From Streptomyces scabiei 87.22 (GTDB taxonomy: Bacteria; Actinomycetota; Actinomycetes; Streptomycetales; Streptomycetaceae): a stretch of DNA of 64,000 bases. Positions 34,941-45,345 of the stretch are shown here, piece after piece. The stretch lies in the NCBI RefSeq assembly GCF_000091305.1, contig NC_013929.1:2232001-2296000 (forward strand), written 5' to 3'. The notes under the pieces are model-generated. The model had not been told where the DNA came from and ran no database searches. It worked only from the letters and a program-made list of their open reading frames with translations. Within the stretch, counting starts at the first letter, position 1, and the number at the start of each line of letters is the position of its first letter. The position numbers and the translations under genes are program-made.

Positions 34941-36188
34941 TCACGACACCGGCCGCGAGTCCGCCCACGCCACTTCGAACTCCTCCCGATAGGTGTCCAG
35001 AAGCCCGGCTTCGCCGTTCTCGTCGGCTTTGAGGATCCTGCTGCCGCCGCGCAGGACGAGGACCGGTGCCTCCATGCCCCGGGTGCGCCGCAGATACGTC
35101 TGGACGACCGCGACCCCGTCCGAGCCGTCGCCGTCCACGAGGTAGGCGGTGAAGCGGGGTGTCTCGTCGAAGACCTGGATCTCGAAGGCGCCGGGGTCGC
35201 GCAGCCGGGAGCGGACCCGGCGCATGTGGAGGATGTTCATCTCGACCGCACGGCTCAGTTCGCCCCGTTTTATGCCCAGTTCGCGCTCGCGCCGCTTGAC
35301 GGCGCTGGAGGCCGGGTTGAGGAAGAGCAGCCGCGCCCGGCAGCCGGACTCGGCGAGCCGTACGAGCCGCCGCCCGGAGAAGTTCTGCACGAGGAGGTTC
35401 AGGCCTATGCCGATGGCGTCGAGGCGGCGGGCGCCGCCGAAGAGGTCCTCGGCGGGGAACTGCCGCAGCAGCCGCACCCGGTCGGGGTGGACGCCCACCA
35501 CGTCCGCGTACCGGTCGCCGACCAGCTCCTCGACCGCGTCGACGGGCAGCCGGCGGGCGGAGGGCACGTCGCTGCCCGCGCCGAGGATCTCCAGCAGTTT
35601 CGCCGAGGCCCGCTCGGCCTGGGCGAGGACGGCCTCGGACAGGGCCCGGTTGCGGGAGACGACGTTGCGGGTGACCTCCAGCTCGTCCAGGGCCAGTTCC
35701 ACGTCGCGCCGCTCGTCGATGTAGGGCTCGAAGCAGGGCCAGTGCTGCACCATCAGCTCGCGCAGCTGGGGCAGGGTCAGGAAGCTCAGGGTGTTGTCGT
35801 CGGCGGGGTCGAGCAGATAACCCTTGCGGCGGCTGACCTCACGGACCGCGACGGCGCGCTGCACCCACTCCTGGCCGGCGGGCCCGGCGGCGGCGACCAC
35901 CCAGTCGTCGCCGTGGACGGGCTCGTAGACGGGCCGCAGCACGGCGGCCACCACGGCGCGCAGCCGCTGCTCGACGAGGTTCAGCCAGATGTAGGCGCGG
36001 CCCGCCCGCTGGGCGCGGGTGCGCACTTCGAGCCAGGCGTCGGCGTTCCAGTCCAGTTCCGGGCCGATGGACCCCGTCTCCATCGGCCGTGCCAGGGACA
36101 CCGCGCCGGGCGGGACATCCGTGGAGTTCCCCTCGTGACCCGTGTCGCCCGTGTCACCAGGAGGAAGCTCCAGCCCTCCCGAGCCCAC
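34941..36188 (-). CDS. SAV2148-type HEPN-domain protein
   Basis: 415 residues from GTG 36188. The N-terminal region has the helical HEPN-like stretch RAYIWLNLVEQRLRAVVA, with ERRDVELALDELEVTRNVVS around residue 170. The RNxxxH-type catalytic pair of HEPN ribonucleases appears only as RNRALSE, without a following His in the normal place, so the RNase activity is doubtful. The C-terminal half (GRRLVRLAESGCRARLLFLN) resembles the phospholipase D-like/DUF5919 segment of sensing proteins. I recall it as a protein conserved across Streptomyces. Function unknown. Confidence 0.7.
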   Translation of the reverse strand: MGSGGLELPPGDTGDTGHEGNSTDVPPGAVSLARPMETGSIGPELDWNADAWLEVRTRAQRAGRAYIWLNLVEQRLRAVVAAVLRPVYEPVHGDDWVVAAAGPAGQEWVQRAVAVREVSRRKGYLLDPADDNTLSFLTLPQLRELMVQHWPCFEPYIDERRDVELALDELEVTRNVVSRNRALSEAVLAQAERASAKLLEILGAGSDVPSARRLPVDAVEELVGDRYADVVGVHPDRVRLLRQFPAEDLFGGARRLDAIGIGLNLLVQNFSGRRLVRLAESGCRARLLFLNPASSAVKRRERELGIKRGELSRAVEMNILHMRRVRSRLRDPGAFEIQVFDETPRFTAYLVDGDGSDGVAVVQTYLRRTRGMEAPVLVLRGGSRILKADENGEAGLLDTYREEFEVAWADSRPVS

Positions 36189-36515
36189 CCGCGCACCGCC
36201 TTCCGCTCACCCGAGCCCGCCCCTACTCAACGATCAAGGAAGGGTACTCCGGTAGCGGGTGACGATACAGCCGGATGGACAGGTCGTTTCCCAACTACCG
36301 CGTGTGACGCGGCCGTTCCGGCCCGCAGTCGGTCGCGGAAGTGGGCCGGTCCGCGGCGGCGGGCGGCTGCGACGGGACACCGGCGGCCTCCGGGGCGTCA
36401 CGAAGTGCCCGTCACGGGGCAGGAGGGACGTATGTCCTAGGAGGTTTTGTCAGTTTGGGGGAGACTCCCCTCGGAGTCGCCCCAGCGGCGCGCGACAACT
36501 GGAAGAGTCGTATCC
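36189..36515 (+). promoter_or_regulatory. 327-base divergent region before glgX
   Basis: It holds two overlapping inverted repeats, GGGGAGACTCCCC (36458-36470) and GACTCCCCTCGGAGTC (36463-36478), 38 bases before the glgX ATG, and the ribosome site GGAAGAG (36501-36507). They could be an operator for glycogen or trehalose control. No further gene is seen. Confidence 0.45.
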
Positions 36516-38648
<2,133 letters not shown>

Positions 38649-38651
38649 CCG

Positions 38652-38706
38652 GACGCCCGGACCCGCCCGGCCCGGGCGCCCCGGAGGCGGCGGGCCGGGC
38701 GGCGTC
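38652..38706 (+). terminator. hairpin after glgX
   Basis: GACGCCCGGACCCGCC (38652-38667) pairs, with a two-base bulge, with GGCGGGCCGGGCGGCGTC (38689-38706). It lies just after the glgX stop. Confidence 0.6.
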
Positions 38707-38753
38707 GCGTGTCGAGGTGCTCCAAATGTCGTGGGGCGGGTACGTAGGACTGC

Positions 38754-41096
38754 ATGACCTCTGTCGTGCCTGCCGCCACCTACCGCATCCAGCTCCAGCC
38801 CGGCTTCCCGTTCGCCGCCGCCTCGGCCGCCGTGCCGTACATCGCCTCCCTGGGCATCTCCCATCTGCACCTCTCCCCCGTGCTGGAGGCCGTGCCCGGG
38901 TCCGCGCACGGGTACGACGTGGTCGACCACGGGCGGGTGCGGGAGGAACTCGGGGGTGAGGAGGGGCTGCGGGCGCTGGCCCGGACCGCCCGGGACCACG
39001 GGCTCGGCCTCGTCGCGGACATCGTGCCGAACCACATGGCCATGGCCCCCCGGCACAACCGGGCGCTGTGGGAGGTGCTGCGGGACGGCCCGGAGTCGGC
39101 GTACGCGCGGTGGTTCGACATCGACTGGGAGGCGCAGGGCGGCCGGGTGCTGCTGCCGGTGCTCGGCGGGCCGCTCGGCGAGGAGGTCGCGCGGTTCGTG
39201 GTGGAGGGGCGCGAGCTGCGCTACTTCGACCACAGGTTCCCGCTGCGCGAGGGCACCGAGAAGCTGCCGCTGCCGCAGCTGCTGGACGCGCAGTGGTACC
39301 GGCCGGTGTGGTGGCGGCTGGCCCGGACGGAGCTGAACTACCGGCGGTTCTTCAGCATCTCGGAGCTGATCGGGGTGCGGGTCGAGGACCCGGACGTCTT
39401 CGACGCGACCCATGCGACGATCCTTCGGCTGCTGGAGGAGGGGGTCCTCGACGGGCTGCGCGTCGACCATCCCGACGGGCTCGCCGATCCGGGCGCCTAT
39501 CTGCGGCGGCTGCACGGGGCGACGGGCGGGCGGTGGACCGTCGTCGAGAAGATCCTGGCGGACGGGGAGCCGCTGCCGGCGGACTGGCCGGTGGCGGGGA
39601 CCACCGGTTACGACGCGCTGCGGCACGTCGACGGGCTGTTCACGGACCCGGCGGGTGGCGGTGAACTGCTGGGCGCGTACCGGCGGTTCACCGGCGCCCA
39701 GGCGGACCGGGGCGGCGAGTGGGAGGCGACCGTCCGCCGGGCCGCCTACCGGGTGCTCACGCACGAGCTGGTCGCCGAGGTGGAACGGCTCACCCGGGTG
39801 GCGCACCGGCTCTGCGAACGCTCCCCCGACCTCGCGCTGCGCGACCAGGCGCCGTGGGCGCTGCGCACAGCGCTGTGCGAGCTGCTCGCGCGCATGGAGG
39901 TGTACCGGCCCTACCCCTCCCAGGACGCCTCGCTCGTCGTCACCGAGGAGGCCGCGGCCGAGGCACGCGCGCTGTTCGTGGTGCCCGAGGAGGCCCGCTC
40001 GGTGGACGCCGTACGGGATCTGGTGCTGGGCAGGGCCGGCGAGGGACCCGGACACGCGGAGTTCCGGGCGCGGTTCGCGCAGACCTCGTCGGCGCTGCGG
40101 GCGAAGTCGGTGGAGGACACGGCGTTCTACCGCTATGTCCCGCTGCTGTCGGCGAACGAGGTGGGCGGCGATCCCGGAAGCCCGGCCGTGTCGGTGCGGG
40201 ACTTCCACGCCTACTGCGCCCGGGTGCAGCGCGACTGGCCCGCCACGGGGACCGTGCTGTCGACGCACGACACCAAGCGCAGCGCCGATGTGCGGGCGGC
40301 CGTCGCGGTGCTCGCCGAGTGCCCCGAGCGGTGGGCCGGCGTGCTGGCGGAGGTGACCCGGGACGAGCCCGGCGCACCGGATCAGCAGCTGGCGTGGGCG
40401 GCCTGGCAGACGGCGTTCGGTCTCGGGCCGGCGGACCCGGACCGGCTGCGGGAGGCCCTGCTGAAGCATGTGCGGGAGGCCGGCCTGCAGACCTCCTGGA
40501 CCGAGCAGGACCCGGAGTACGAACGGGCGGTGGCGGACTTCGTCGCCCGGGGCCCCGCCGTGGACGCGCGGGTCGCCGCGCTGCGCGAGGAGCTGGAGCC
40601 GTACGTACGGGCCAACAGCCTCGGCGCGGCCCTGGTGCAGCTCACCATGCCGGGGGTGCCGGACCTCTACCAGGGCACGGAGGGCGAGTACCGGGCGCTG
40701 GTGGACCCGGACAACCGCAGGCCCTTCGCGCCGCGGGACGAGGAGCCCGACGGGACCGGCACCGACAAGTTCCGGCTCACCTCGGCCGCGCTGCGGCTGC
40801 GGGCGCGGCGGCCGGAGGTGTTCGGGGACGCGGCGACGTACGTGCCGCTGCCGGCGGACGGGCCGCGGGCCGGGCACTGTGTGGCCTTCTCGCGGTCCGG
40901 GGAGGTGGTCACGGCGGTGACGCGTCTGTCGCTGCGGCTGGCGGAGGCCGGGGGCTGGGGCGACACCCTGCTGACGCTGCCGGAGGGCCGGTGGGCCGAG
41001 GTGGCGGGCTCGGGGCGGGAGTTCACCGGCGACGTACGGGTGGCGGACCTCTTCGCGACCCTGCCGGTCGCGCTGCTGGAGCGTGTCGGCGTCTGA
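38754..41096 (+). CDS. treY: malto-oligosyltrehalose synthase
   Basis: 780 residues of the GH13 TreY family. The opening YRIQLQPGFPFAAASAAVPY, then SPVLEAVPGSAHGYDVVDH and DIVPNHMA are characteristic, with the nucleophile in GLRVDHPDGLADP and the later STHDTKRSADVRA. It isomerises the reducing-end alpha-1,4 bond of maltodextrin to alpha,alpha-1,1. The gene starts 105 bases after glgX behind a hairpin. TACGTA lies seven bases before the ATG and no ribosome site is visible, so this may also be leaderless. Confidence 0.95.
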   Translation: MTSVVPAATYRIQLQPGFPFAAASAAVPYIASLGISHLHLSPVLEAVPGSAHGYDVVDHGRVREELGGEEGLRALARTARDHGLGLVADIVPNHMAMAPRHNRALWEVLRDGPESAYARWFDIDWEAQGGRVLLPVLGGPLGEEVARFVVEGRELRYFDHRFPLREGTEKLPLPQLLDAQWYRPVWWRLARTELNYRRFFSISELIGVRVEDPDVFDATHATILRLLEEGVLDGLRVDHPDGLADPGAYLRRLHGATGGRWTVVEKILADGEPLPADWPVAGTTGYDALRHVDGLFTDPAGGGELLGAYRRFTGAQADRGGEWEATVRRAAYRVLTHELVAEVERLTRVAHRLCERSPDLALRDQAPWALRTALCELLARMEVYRPYPSQDASLVVTEEAAAEARALFVVPEEARSVDAVRDLVLGRAGEGPGHAEFRARFAQTSSALRAKSVEDTAFYRYVPLLSANEVGGDPGSPAVSVRDFHAYCARVQRDWPATGTVLSTHDTKRSADVRAAVAVLAECPERWAGVLAEVTRDEPGAPDQQLAWAAWQTAFGLGPADPDRLREALLKHVREAGLQTSWTEQDPEYERAVADFVARGPAVDARVAALREELEPYVRANSLGAALVQLTMPGVPDLYQGTEGEYRALVDPDNRRPFAPRDEEPDGTGTDKFRLTSAALRLRARRPEVFGDAATYVPLPADGPRAGHCVAFSRSGEVVTAVTRLSLRLAEAGGWGDTLLTLPEGRWAEVAGSGREFTGDVRVADLFATLPVALLERVGV

Positions 41097-41289
41097 CGGG
41101 CCCTCGGCGCGGGCGCGGCCCTGCGGTACCCCGCCGGGTGACGGCGGACCCCGGCGGCCGGGGAGCGACGGCCCGCATGGCCGAAAACCGCGAGTGCGCT
41201 CGGGCGCCCCTGGGCGCCGCCCCCCATATGGACGGACACTGGGCATATCTCCCACCCGGCCGCGCCGGGTGCGCGGATGCTGATGCCAG

Positions 41290-42558
41290 GTGGACTGGAC
41301 GGGGGTGGGTCTGCTGTCGGAGCTCGGTTATCCCACGGTGGCGGAACTGGAGGCGGGGGCACGGACGCTCACGGAGCGCCGGCCGGGGCTGTGCTCGTTG
41401 CGGCGGATCGGGGTGTCCCGTGCGGGCCGGCCGCTGCGGCTGCTGTCCGTCGGCCATGCGAGACGGGCGGTCCTGGTCGTCGCGGGCGCCCACGCGAACG
41501 AACCGAACGGCGGCTCGACGGTGCTGGCGCTGGCCGAACGGGTGGCGCGGGAGCGGGAGTTGCGCTCCGGCGTCTCCTGGCACTTCGTGCTCTGCGCGGA
41601 CCCGGACGGGGCGAGCCTGCACACGACGCCGGCGCCGCGCACGCTCCTCGACTACCACCTGGGGTTCTTCCGTCCGGCGGGTCCCGAGCAGCCGGAGTGG
41701 TCGCCGTCGGTGCTGCCGCCGGACCGGCTGCCGCCCGAGACGCACGCCCTGTTCGGCGTGCTGGACGAGCTGCGGCCCTACCTCCAGGTGACCCTGCACG
41801 GCACGGATCTCGGCGGCAGCTGGGTGCAGCTGACGAGGAACGTGCCGGGGCTGGCCGAGCCGTTCGCCAAGTCGGCGGCCGAGCTGGGCATACCGGTGGA
41901 GAGGAGCGCCTCGGACGCCGCGGGCTGGCCCGTGTCCGGGCCGGGGGTGTTCGTGATGCCCCGGCCGGGCGGCCACCCCGCCTACCCGAGCATGCCGGAC
42001 GACGCCCGGCACAGCACCTGGTACCACGCGCACCGGTACGGCGGCCTGACCGCGGTCGTCGAGGTGCCGATGTGGGCGAGCGACCTGGTGGACGACATCG
42101 CCCCGCACCCGGCCCCGGCGGCGGCGCTGCGGCATCTCGCGCGGCGGCTGCTCGCGGACGCGGGCCGGGTGGAGCGGGTGCTCGCCGAGGAACTGCCGCG
42201 GCTGCGGGGGCCCGAGGGGCCGATGCTGCGGGCCGCCCGGTGGGCGCTGGCCCTGGTGCCGGGGCTGGCCCGGGACTGGACCGACGGGCCGCCGCCGGAC
42301 CTGTCGACGGCGTACGTGGGCAGTGTGGACGCCTTCGGGCGCCGGCTGCCGTTGCGGGCCGCGGCGATGCTGCGGCGCGTCCTGGCGGACGCCGGCGCCC
42401 CGGGGGCGCCGTTCCTGGAGGACCTGGTCGCCGAGTGGTGCGAGTCGTTCGCCGACCGGTTCCGCGCGCGGCGGGTGCCGTTGGCCGACCAGGTCGAGCA
42501 CCAGGTGCGGACGGTGCTGGCCGCCGCGGCCTGCGCGCGGGGGGACGCGGGGTTCTGA
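41290..42558 (+). CDS. M14-family zinc carboxypeptidase, copy 1
   Basis: 422 residues. Zinc ligands are H68 and E71 in AGAHANEPNGG and H170 in TLHGTDLGG, and the catalytic Glu is E258 in VVEVPMW, so the M14 active site is complete. There is no signal peptide, so it is probably cytoplasmic. The second half is a helix-rich extension of about 150 residues beyond the peptidase core. A paralogue (43021-44385) with the same layout faces it across an SSI-type inhibitor gene. The N-terminus is shortened by the absence of a good ribosome site before GTG 41290; other starts are possible. Substrate unknown. Confidence 0.8.
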   Translation: MDWTGVGLLSELGYPTVAELEAGARTLTERRPGLCSLRRIGVSRAGRPLRLLSVGHARRAVLVVAGAHANEPNGGSTVLALAERVARERELRSGVSWHFVLCADPDGASLHTTPAPRTLLDYHLGFFRPAGPEQPEWSPSVLPPDRLPPETHALFGVLDELRPYLQVTLHGTDLGGSWVQLTRNVPGLAEPFAKSAAELGIPVERSASDAAGWPVSGPGVFVMPRPGGHPAYPSMPDDARHSTWYHAHRYGGLTAVVEVPMWASDLVDDIAPHPAPAAALRHLARRLLADAGRVERVLAEELPRLRGPEGPMLRAARWALALVPGLARDWTDGPPPDLSTAYVGSVDAFGRRLPLRAAAMLRRVLADAGAPGAPFLEDLVAEWCESFADRFRARRVPLADQVEHQVRTVLAAAACARGDAGF

Positions 42559-42616
42559 GCGTGCCCGTCTGGCGCACCTCCGGGCACACCGCGGGGCCGG
42601 GGAGGCGGCGCGGGCG

Positions 42617-43024
42617 TCAGTCCGCGAGGGCGAACACCGCTCCCGTCCGGGCCGCCATCACGCACGCGTTGGCGAAGGTCTGCTCGTAGGCGACCTGCCG
42701 GCCGTTCCACTGGCCCTCGGCGGAGGCCCGGACGGGGGCGTAGATCTCGGTGCAGACGGCGGGCCGGTGCGGGATGCGGGCGATGTCGCCGTCGGACCGG
42801 CGCAGGTCCGCGCAGGCCTGGGTGGCGCGGCCGTGGCCCTGGGGCGGGTCGCACAGGAGCAGGGTGCCGCGGGTGTCGGAGGAGCGGGCGTCGCCCCGGC
42901 TGAGGGAGACGTAGAGCCAGTCGCCCTGGACGGCGGCGGTCCGGCCGGGGGCCGAGGCGGCGACGGTGAGGAGGGCGAGGGCGGCGAGCAGGCCGGCGCG
43001 GGCCGCGCGGGTGGAGTGCGTCAT
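42617..43024 (-). CDS. SSI-family (subtilisin inhibitor-like) secreted protease inhibitor
   Basis: 135 residues from ATG 43024, overlapping the upstream M14 stop by four bases. The signal peptide is about 1-31 (LLAALALLTVAASAPG). Four cysteines at 58, 71, 91 and 121 match the two SSI disulfides; the C91-C121 spacing of 30 equals that of SSI C71-C101. The reactive-loop segment C91-T-E-I-Y aligns with SSI C71-P-M-V-Y, placing Glu93 at P1 where Met, Lys or Arg is usual. The following GQWNGRQVAYEQTFANAC is the conserved C-terminal half. It likely inhibits a serine endopeptidase outside the cell, perhaps a glutamyl-specific one. Confidence 0.85.
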   Translation of the reverse strand: MTHSTRAARAGLLAALALLTVAASAPGRTAAVQGDWLYVSLSRGDARSSDTRGTLLLCDPPQGHGRATQACADLRRSDGDIARIPHRPAVCTEIYAPVRASAEGQWNGRQVAYEQTFANACVMAARTGAVFALAD

Positions 43025-44385
43025 TCCCGGTGCATCGGCACGACGGGCTCGGAACTCCATCCCGGCTCACCCGAAAGGGACTCGTCCGCCCGTCCGGCGG
43101 CCAGCTCGAACGCGGCGAGGACCACGCGGGCCTGGTACTCCGCCTGGCGGGCGACGGGGATCCAGCGCGCCCGGTAGCCGTCGCGGTAGTCGGCGCACCA
43201 CAGGTCGACGAGCCGGTCCAGCTCGGGCAGCGCGTCCGCCGGGTCGCGTCCCGCGCGGGTCACCAGCTGGTGCAGCAGCCCGGCGGTGCGCAGGGCGACC
43301 CGGCGTCCGGAGATGGCGAGGGTGGTGAGCCGGGCGGTGTCGAGCGGGGGCAGCGGCCGGGCGGCGGCGTCGTGGACGTCGGGGTCCCAGGAGTCGGCGA
43401 GGCCGGGGCCGACCAGGAGGTAGTCGTCGACCGGGGCGAGGAACCGGGCGGCGTCCGGGCCACGGGTCACCGAGGGGCGGACGCGGGCGAGGATGCCCTC
43501 CAGGAGCCGGGTGTCGCGGCGCAGGGCCTGGCTGACCCGGCGAAGCACGGCGTCGGCGTCGGCCGGCAGGGCGGCGTCCTCGACGGCGCTCACGCCCCAC
43601 ATCGGTGCCTCGACGACGGCGGTGACCGTGCCGTACCGGTGGGGGTGGTACCAGGTGGACTCGACGGCGGCCTCGGTGATGGCGGCGGCGAGGTCGCCGC
43701 GGCTCGGGGGCGGGATGCGGTAGACGGCGGGCCCGAGGCGGGGCCAGTACAGGGTGTCGTACGGGCTCAGCTCGCGCGGGATGCCGAGGCGGGCCGCGGC
43801 GCCCGCGACGCGCCGGTCCAGGCCCGGCAGGTCGCGGGTCAGCTCGACGAAGCCGCCGCCGACGTCGACGCCGTGCAGCGAGCACTGGAAGAAGGGCCGC
43901 AGTTCGTCCTGGAGGTCGAGCAGGGTGCGGGTCTCGGGCATGACGGCGCCGTCGGCGCCGTCGGGCAGCCACTCGGGCTGTTCCAGGAAGCCGGGGCGGA
44001 AGAAGTGCCGGAAGTGGTGCCCGAGGGTGTAAGGGCCGGACAGCCAGCCCTCGTTGCGGCGGGAGCCGTCGGGGTCGAGGCTCAGCAGCAGGTTCCAGGT
44101 GGTGTCGGCGGCGTCGGCCGGCCGGGGGTCGGCCAGGACCCGTTCGGCGAGCCGGAGGACGGTGGCGCCGCCCACGGGTTCGTTGGCGTGCGGGCCGGCG
44201 ACGACGAGGGCGTGGCGGTCGCCCCGTCCGACGGACAGCAGCCACATCGGGGTGCCGGCCCGCGAGGTGCCCACGCGGCGCAGCCGGGCGCGGTGCGGGT
44301 GGCGGGCGACGAGCCGGGCGGCCCGGGCGGACAACTCGTCCACGGTCGGATAGCGGAGGAGTGGCGGCAGGGCACACACCTCCAC
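43021..44385 (-). CDS. M14-family zinc carboxypeptidase, copy 2
   Basis: 454 residues. The ligands are H66 and E69 (AGPHANEPVGG), H171 (SLHGVDVGG) and catalytic E259 (VVEAPMW). The layout parallels copy 1 at 41290, including TWYHPHRYGTVTAVVEAPMW against TWYHAHRYGGLTAVVEVPMW, so the two arose by duplication. There is no signal peptide. Its stop overlaps the SSI start, giving translational coupling. GGAGG lies inside the first codons, so the true start may be slightly downstream of GTG 44385. Confidence 0.82.
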   Translation of the reverse strand: MEVCALPPLLRYPTVDELSARAARLVARHPHRARLRRVGTSRAGTPMWLLSVGRGDRHALVVAGPHANEPVGGATVLRLAERVLADPRPADAADTTWNLLLSLDPDGSRRNEGWLSGPYTLGHHFRHFFRPGFLEQPEWLPDGADGAVMPETRTLLDLQDELRPFFQCSLHGVDVGGGFVELTRDLPGLDRRVAGAAARLGIPRELSPYDTLYWPRLGPAVYRIPPPSRGDLAAAITEAAVESTWYHPHRYGTVTAVVEAPMWGVSAVEDAALPADADAVLRRVSQALRRDTRLLEGILARVRPSVTRGPDAARFLAPVDDYLLVGPGLADSWDPDVHDAAARPLPPLDTARLTTLAISGRRVALRTAGLLHQLVTRAGRDPADALPELDRLVDLWCADYRDGYRARWIPVARQAEYQARVVLAAFELAAGRADESLSGEPGWSSEPVVPMHRE

Positions 44386-44538
44386 GAATGTGGTGCCGTC
44401 GGTTCACCTGGTGTGCATGGTGTACCCACAGTCAGTCACGGCCGAGAACGTGCGTCAACACCCTGGAAGGCAAGGGAGGGTGACAAACTCGCTGCGTAAA
44501 TACCAGGCCAGAGCTTTGCCGTAGGTTCGGTCGGAAGG

Positions 44539-45090
44539 TCACTCCGAGGAGAGCCGGAAGTTCATCCGGCCGAAACTGACCTGATCGCCGTCCCGGACGA
44601 CGGCCGCGCCGATCACCCGACGGCCGTTGACCGTGGTGCCGTTGGTGGAGCCGAGGTCGCGCAGGATCCACAGGCCGCCCTGACGGCTCAGCTCGGCGTG
44701 CACCCGGGAGACCGTCTCGTGGCTGAGCCGCAGACCGCTGCCGGGATCGCGGCCGATGCGCAGGGCGTGATCGCTCCCCGGGTGCGGCAGCTGGAGCTTC
44801 GGGAGCCGCTCGGCCTGCCAGGCGCGGCGCAGCTTCACACCGAAGCCGGAGACCGCCCCGACGGTGCCGAGCACCAGCCGCGACCAGCGCTTCTCGACGG
44901 GCAGATCGGCGGTGAGCGCGGCGAGTTCGTCGGAACGCCGGGCGGTGAGCGCCAGCTCCATCCGCCGGATGAACGTGTCGTGTGACAGACGGCCCAGTGC
45001 GACGCCGTCACGGAGCGCCCTCAGCGCGCGGTCGCGCTCGGCGTCCGACAGCCGCGCGGGATACGTGTGGAACTCGAAGGACGACGTCAC
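44539..45090 (-). CDS. DUF1707-FHA domain protein
   Basis: 183 residues. Residues about 8-68 are a DUF1707 segment (PARLSDAERDRALRALRDG, then GRLSHDTFIRRMELALTAR). About 105-180 form an FHA domain with RIGRDPGSGLRLS, the core SRVHAELS and GSTNGTTVNG, which binds phosphothreonine. Partners are probably Ser/Thr kinase substrates; no kinase gene is in the window. It diverges from treZ. Confidence 0.9.
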   Translation of the reverse strand: MTSSFEFHTYPARLSDAERDRALRALRDGVALGRLSHDTFIRRMELALTARRSDELAALTADLPVEKRWSRLVLGTVGAVSGFGVKLRRAWQAERLPKLQLPHPGSDHALRIGRDPGSGLRLSHETVSRVHAELSRQGGLWILRDLGSTNGTTVNGRRVIGAAVVRDGDQVSFGRMNFRLSSE

Positions 45091-45147
45091 GCGTGTGATT
45101 GTCGGTCAGGGGGGCGGGGGGTGTCCAGACAAGCCGTGAACGGTGAC

Positions 45148-45171
45148 CATCCCCGGACACATCCCCGGACA
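45148..45171. repeat. tandem 12-base direct repeat between FHA gene and treZ
   Basis: CATCCCCGGACA occurs twice without a gap, 175 bases upstream of the treZ start. It might bind a regulator; no protein is suggested. Confidence 0.7.
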
Positions 45172-45345
45172 CCTGCCCGACGGGAGGTGCGACCCATGGG
45201 GCGAATGCGGCGATCCGGCCGCGCGGAGATCCCGTTTGGCGCACGATGGAGGGGAGCGGTTCCGGTGGCGCGTCGGGCGTGTGCCGGGGCGGCTCGGCCC
45301 CTGACTACCCACGACGACGACCGGCAGCCGAGGGAGAACCGTTCC

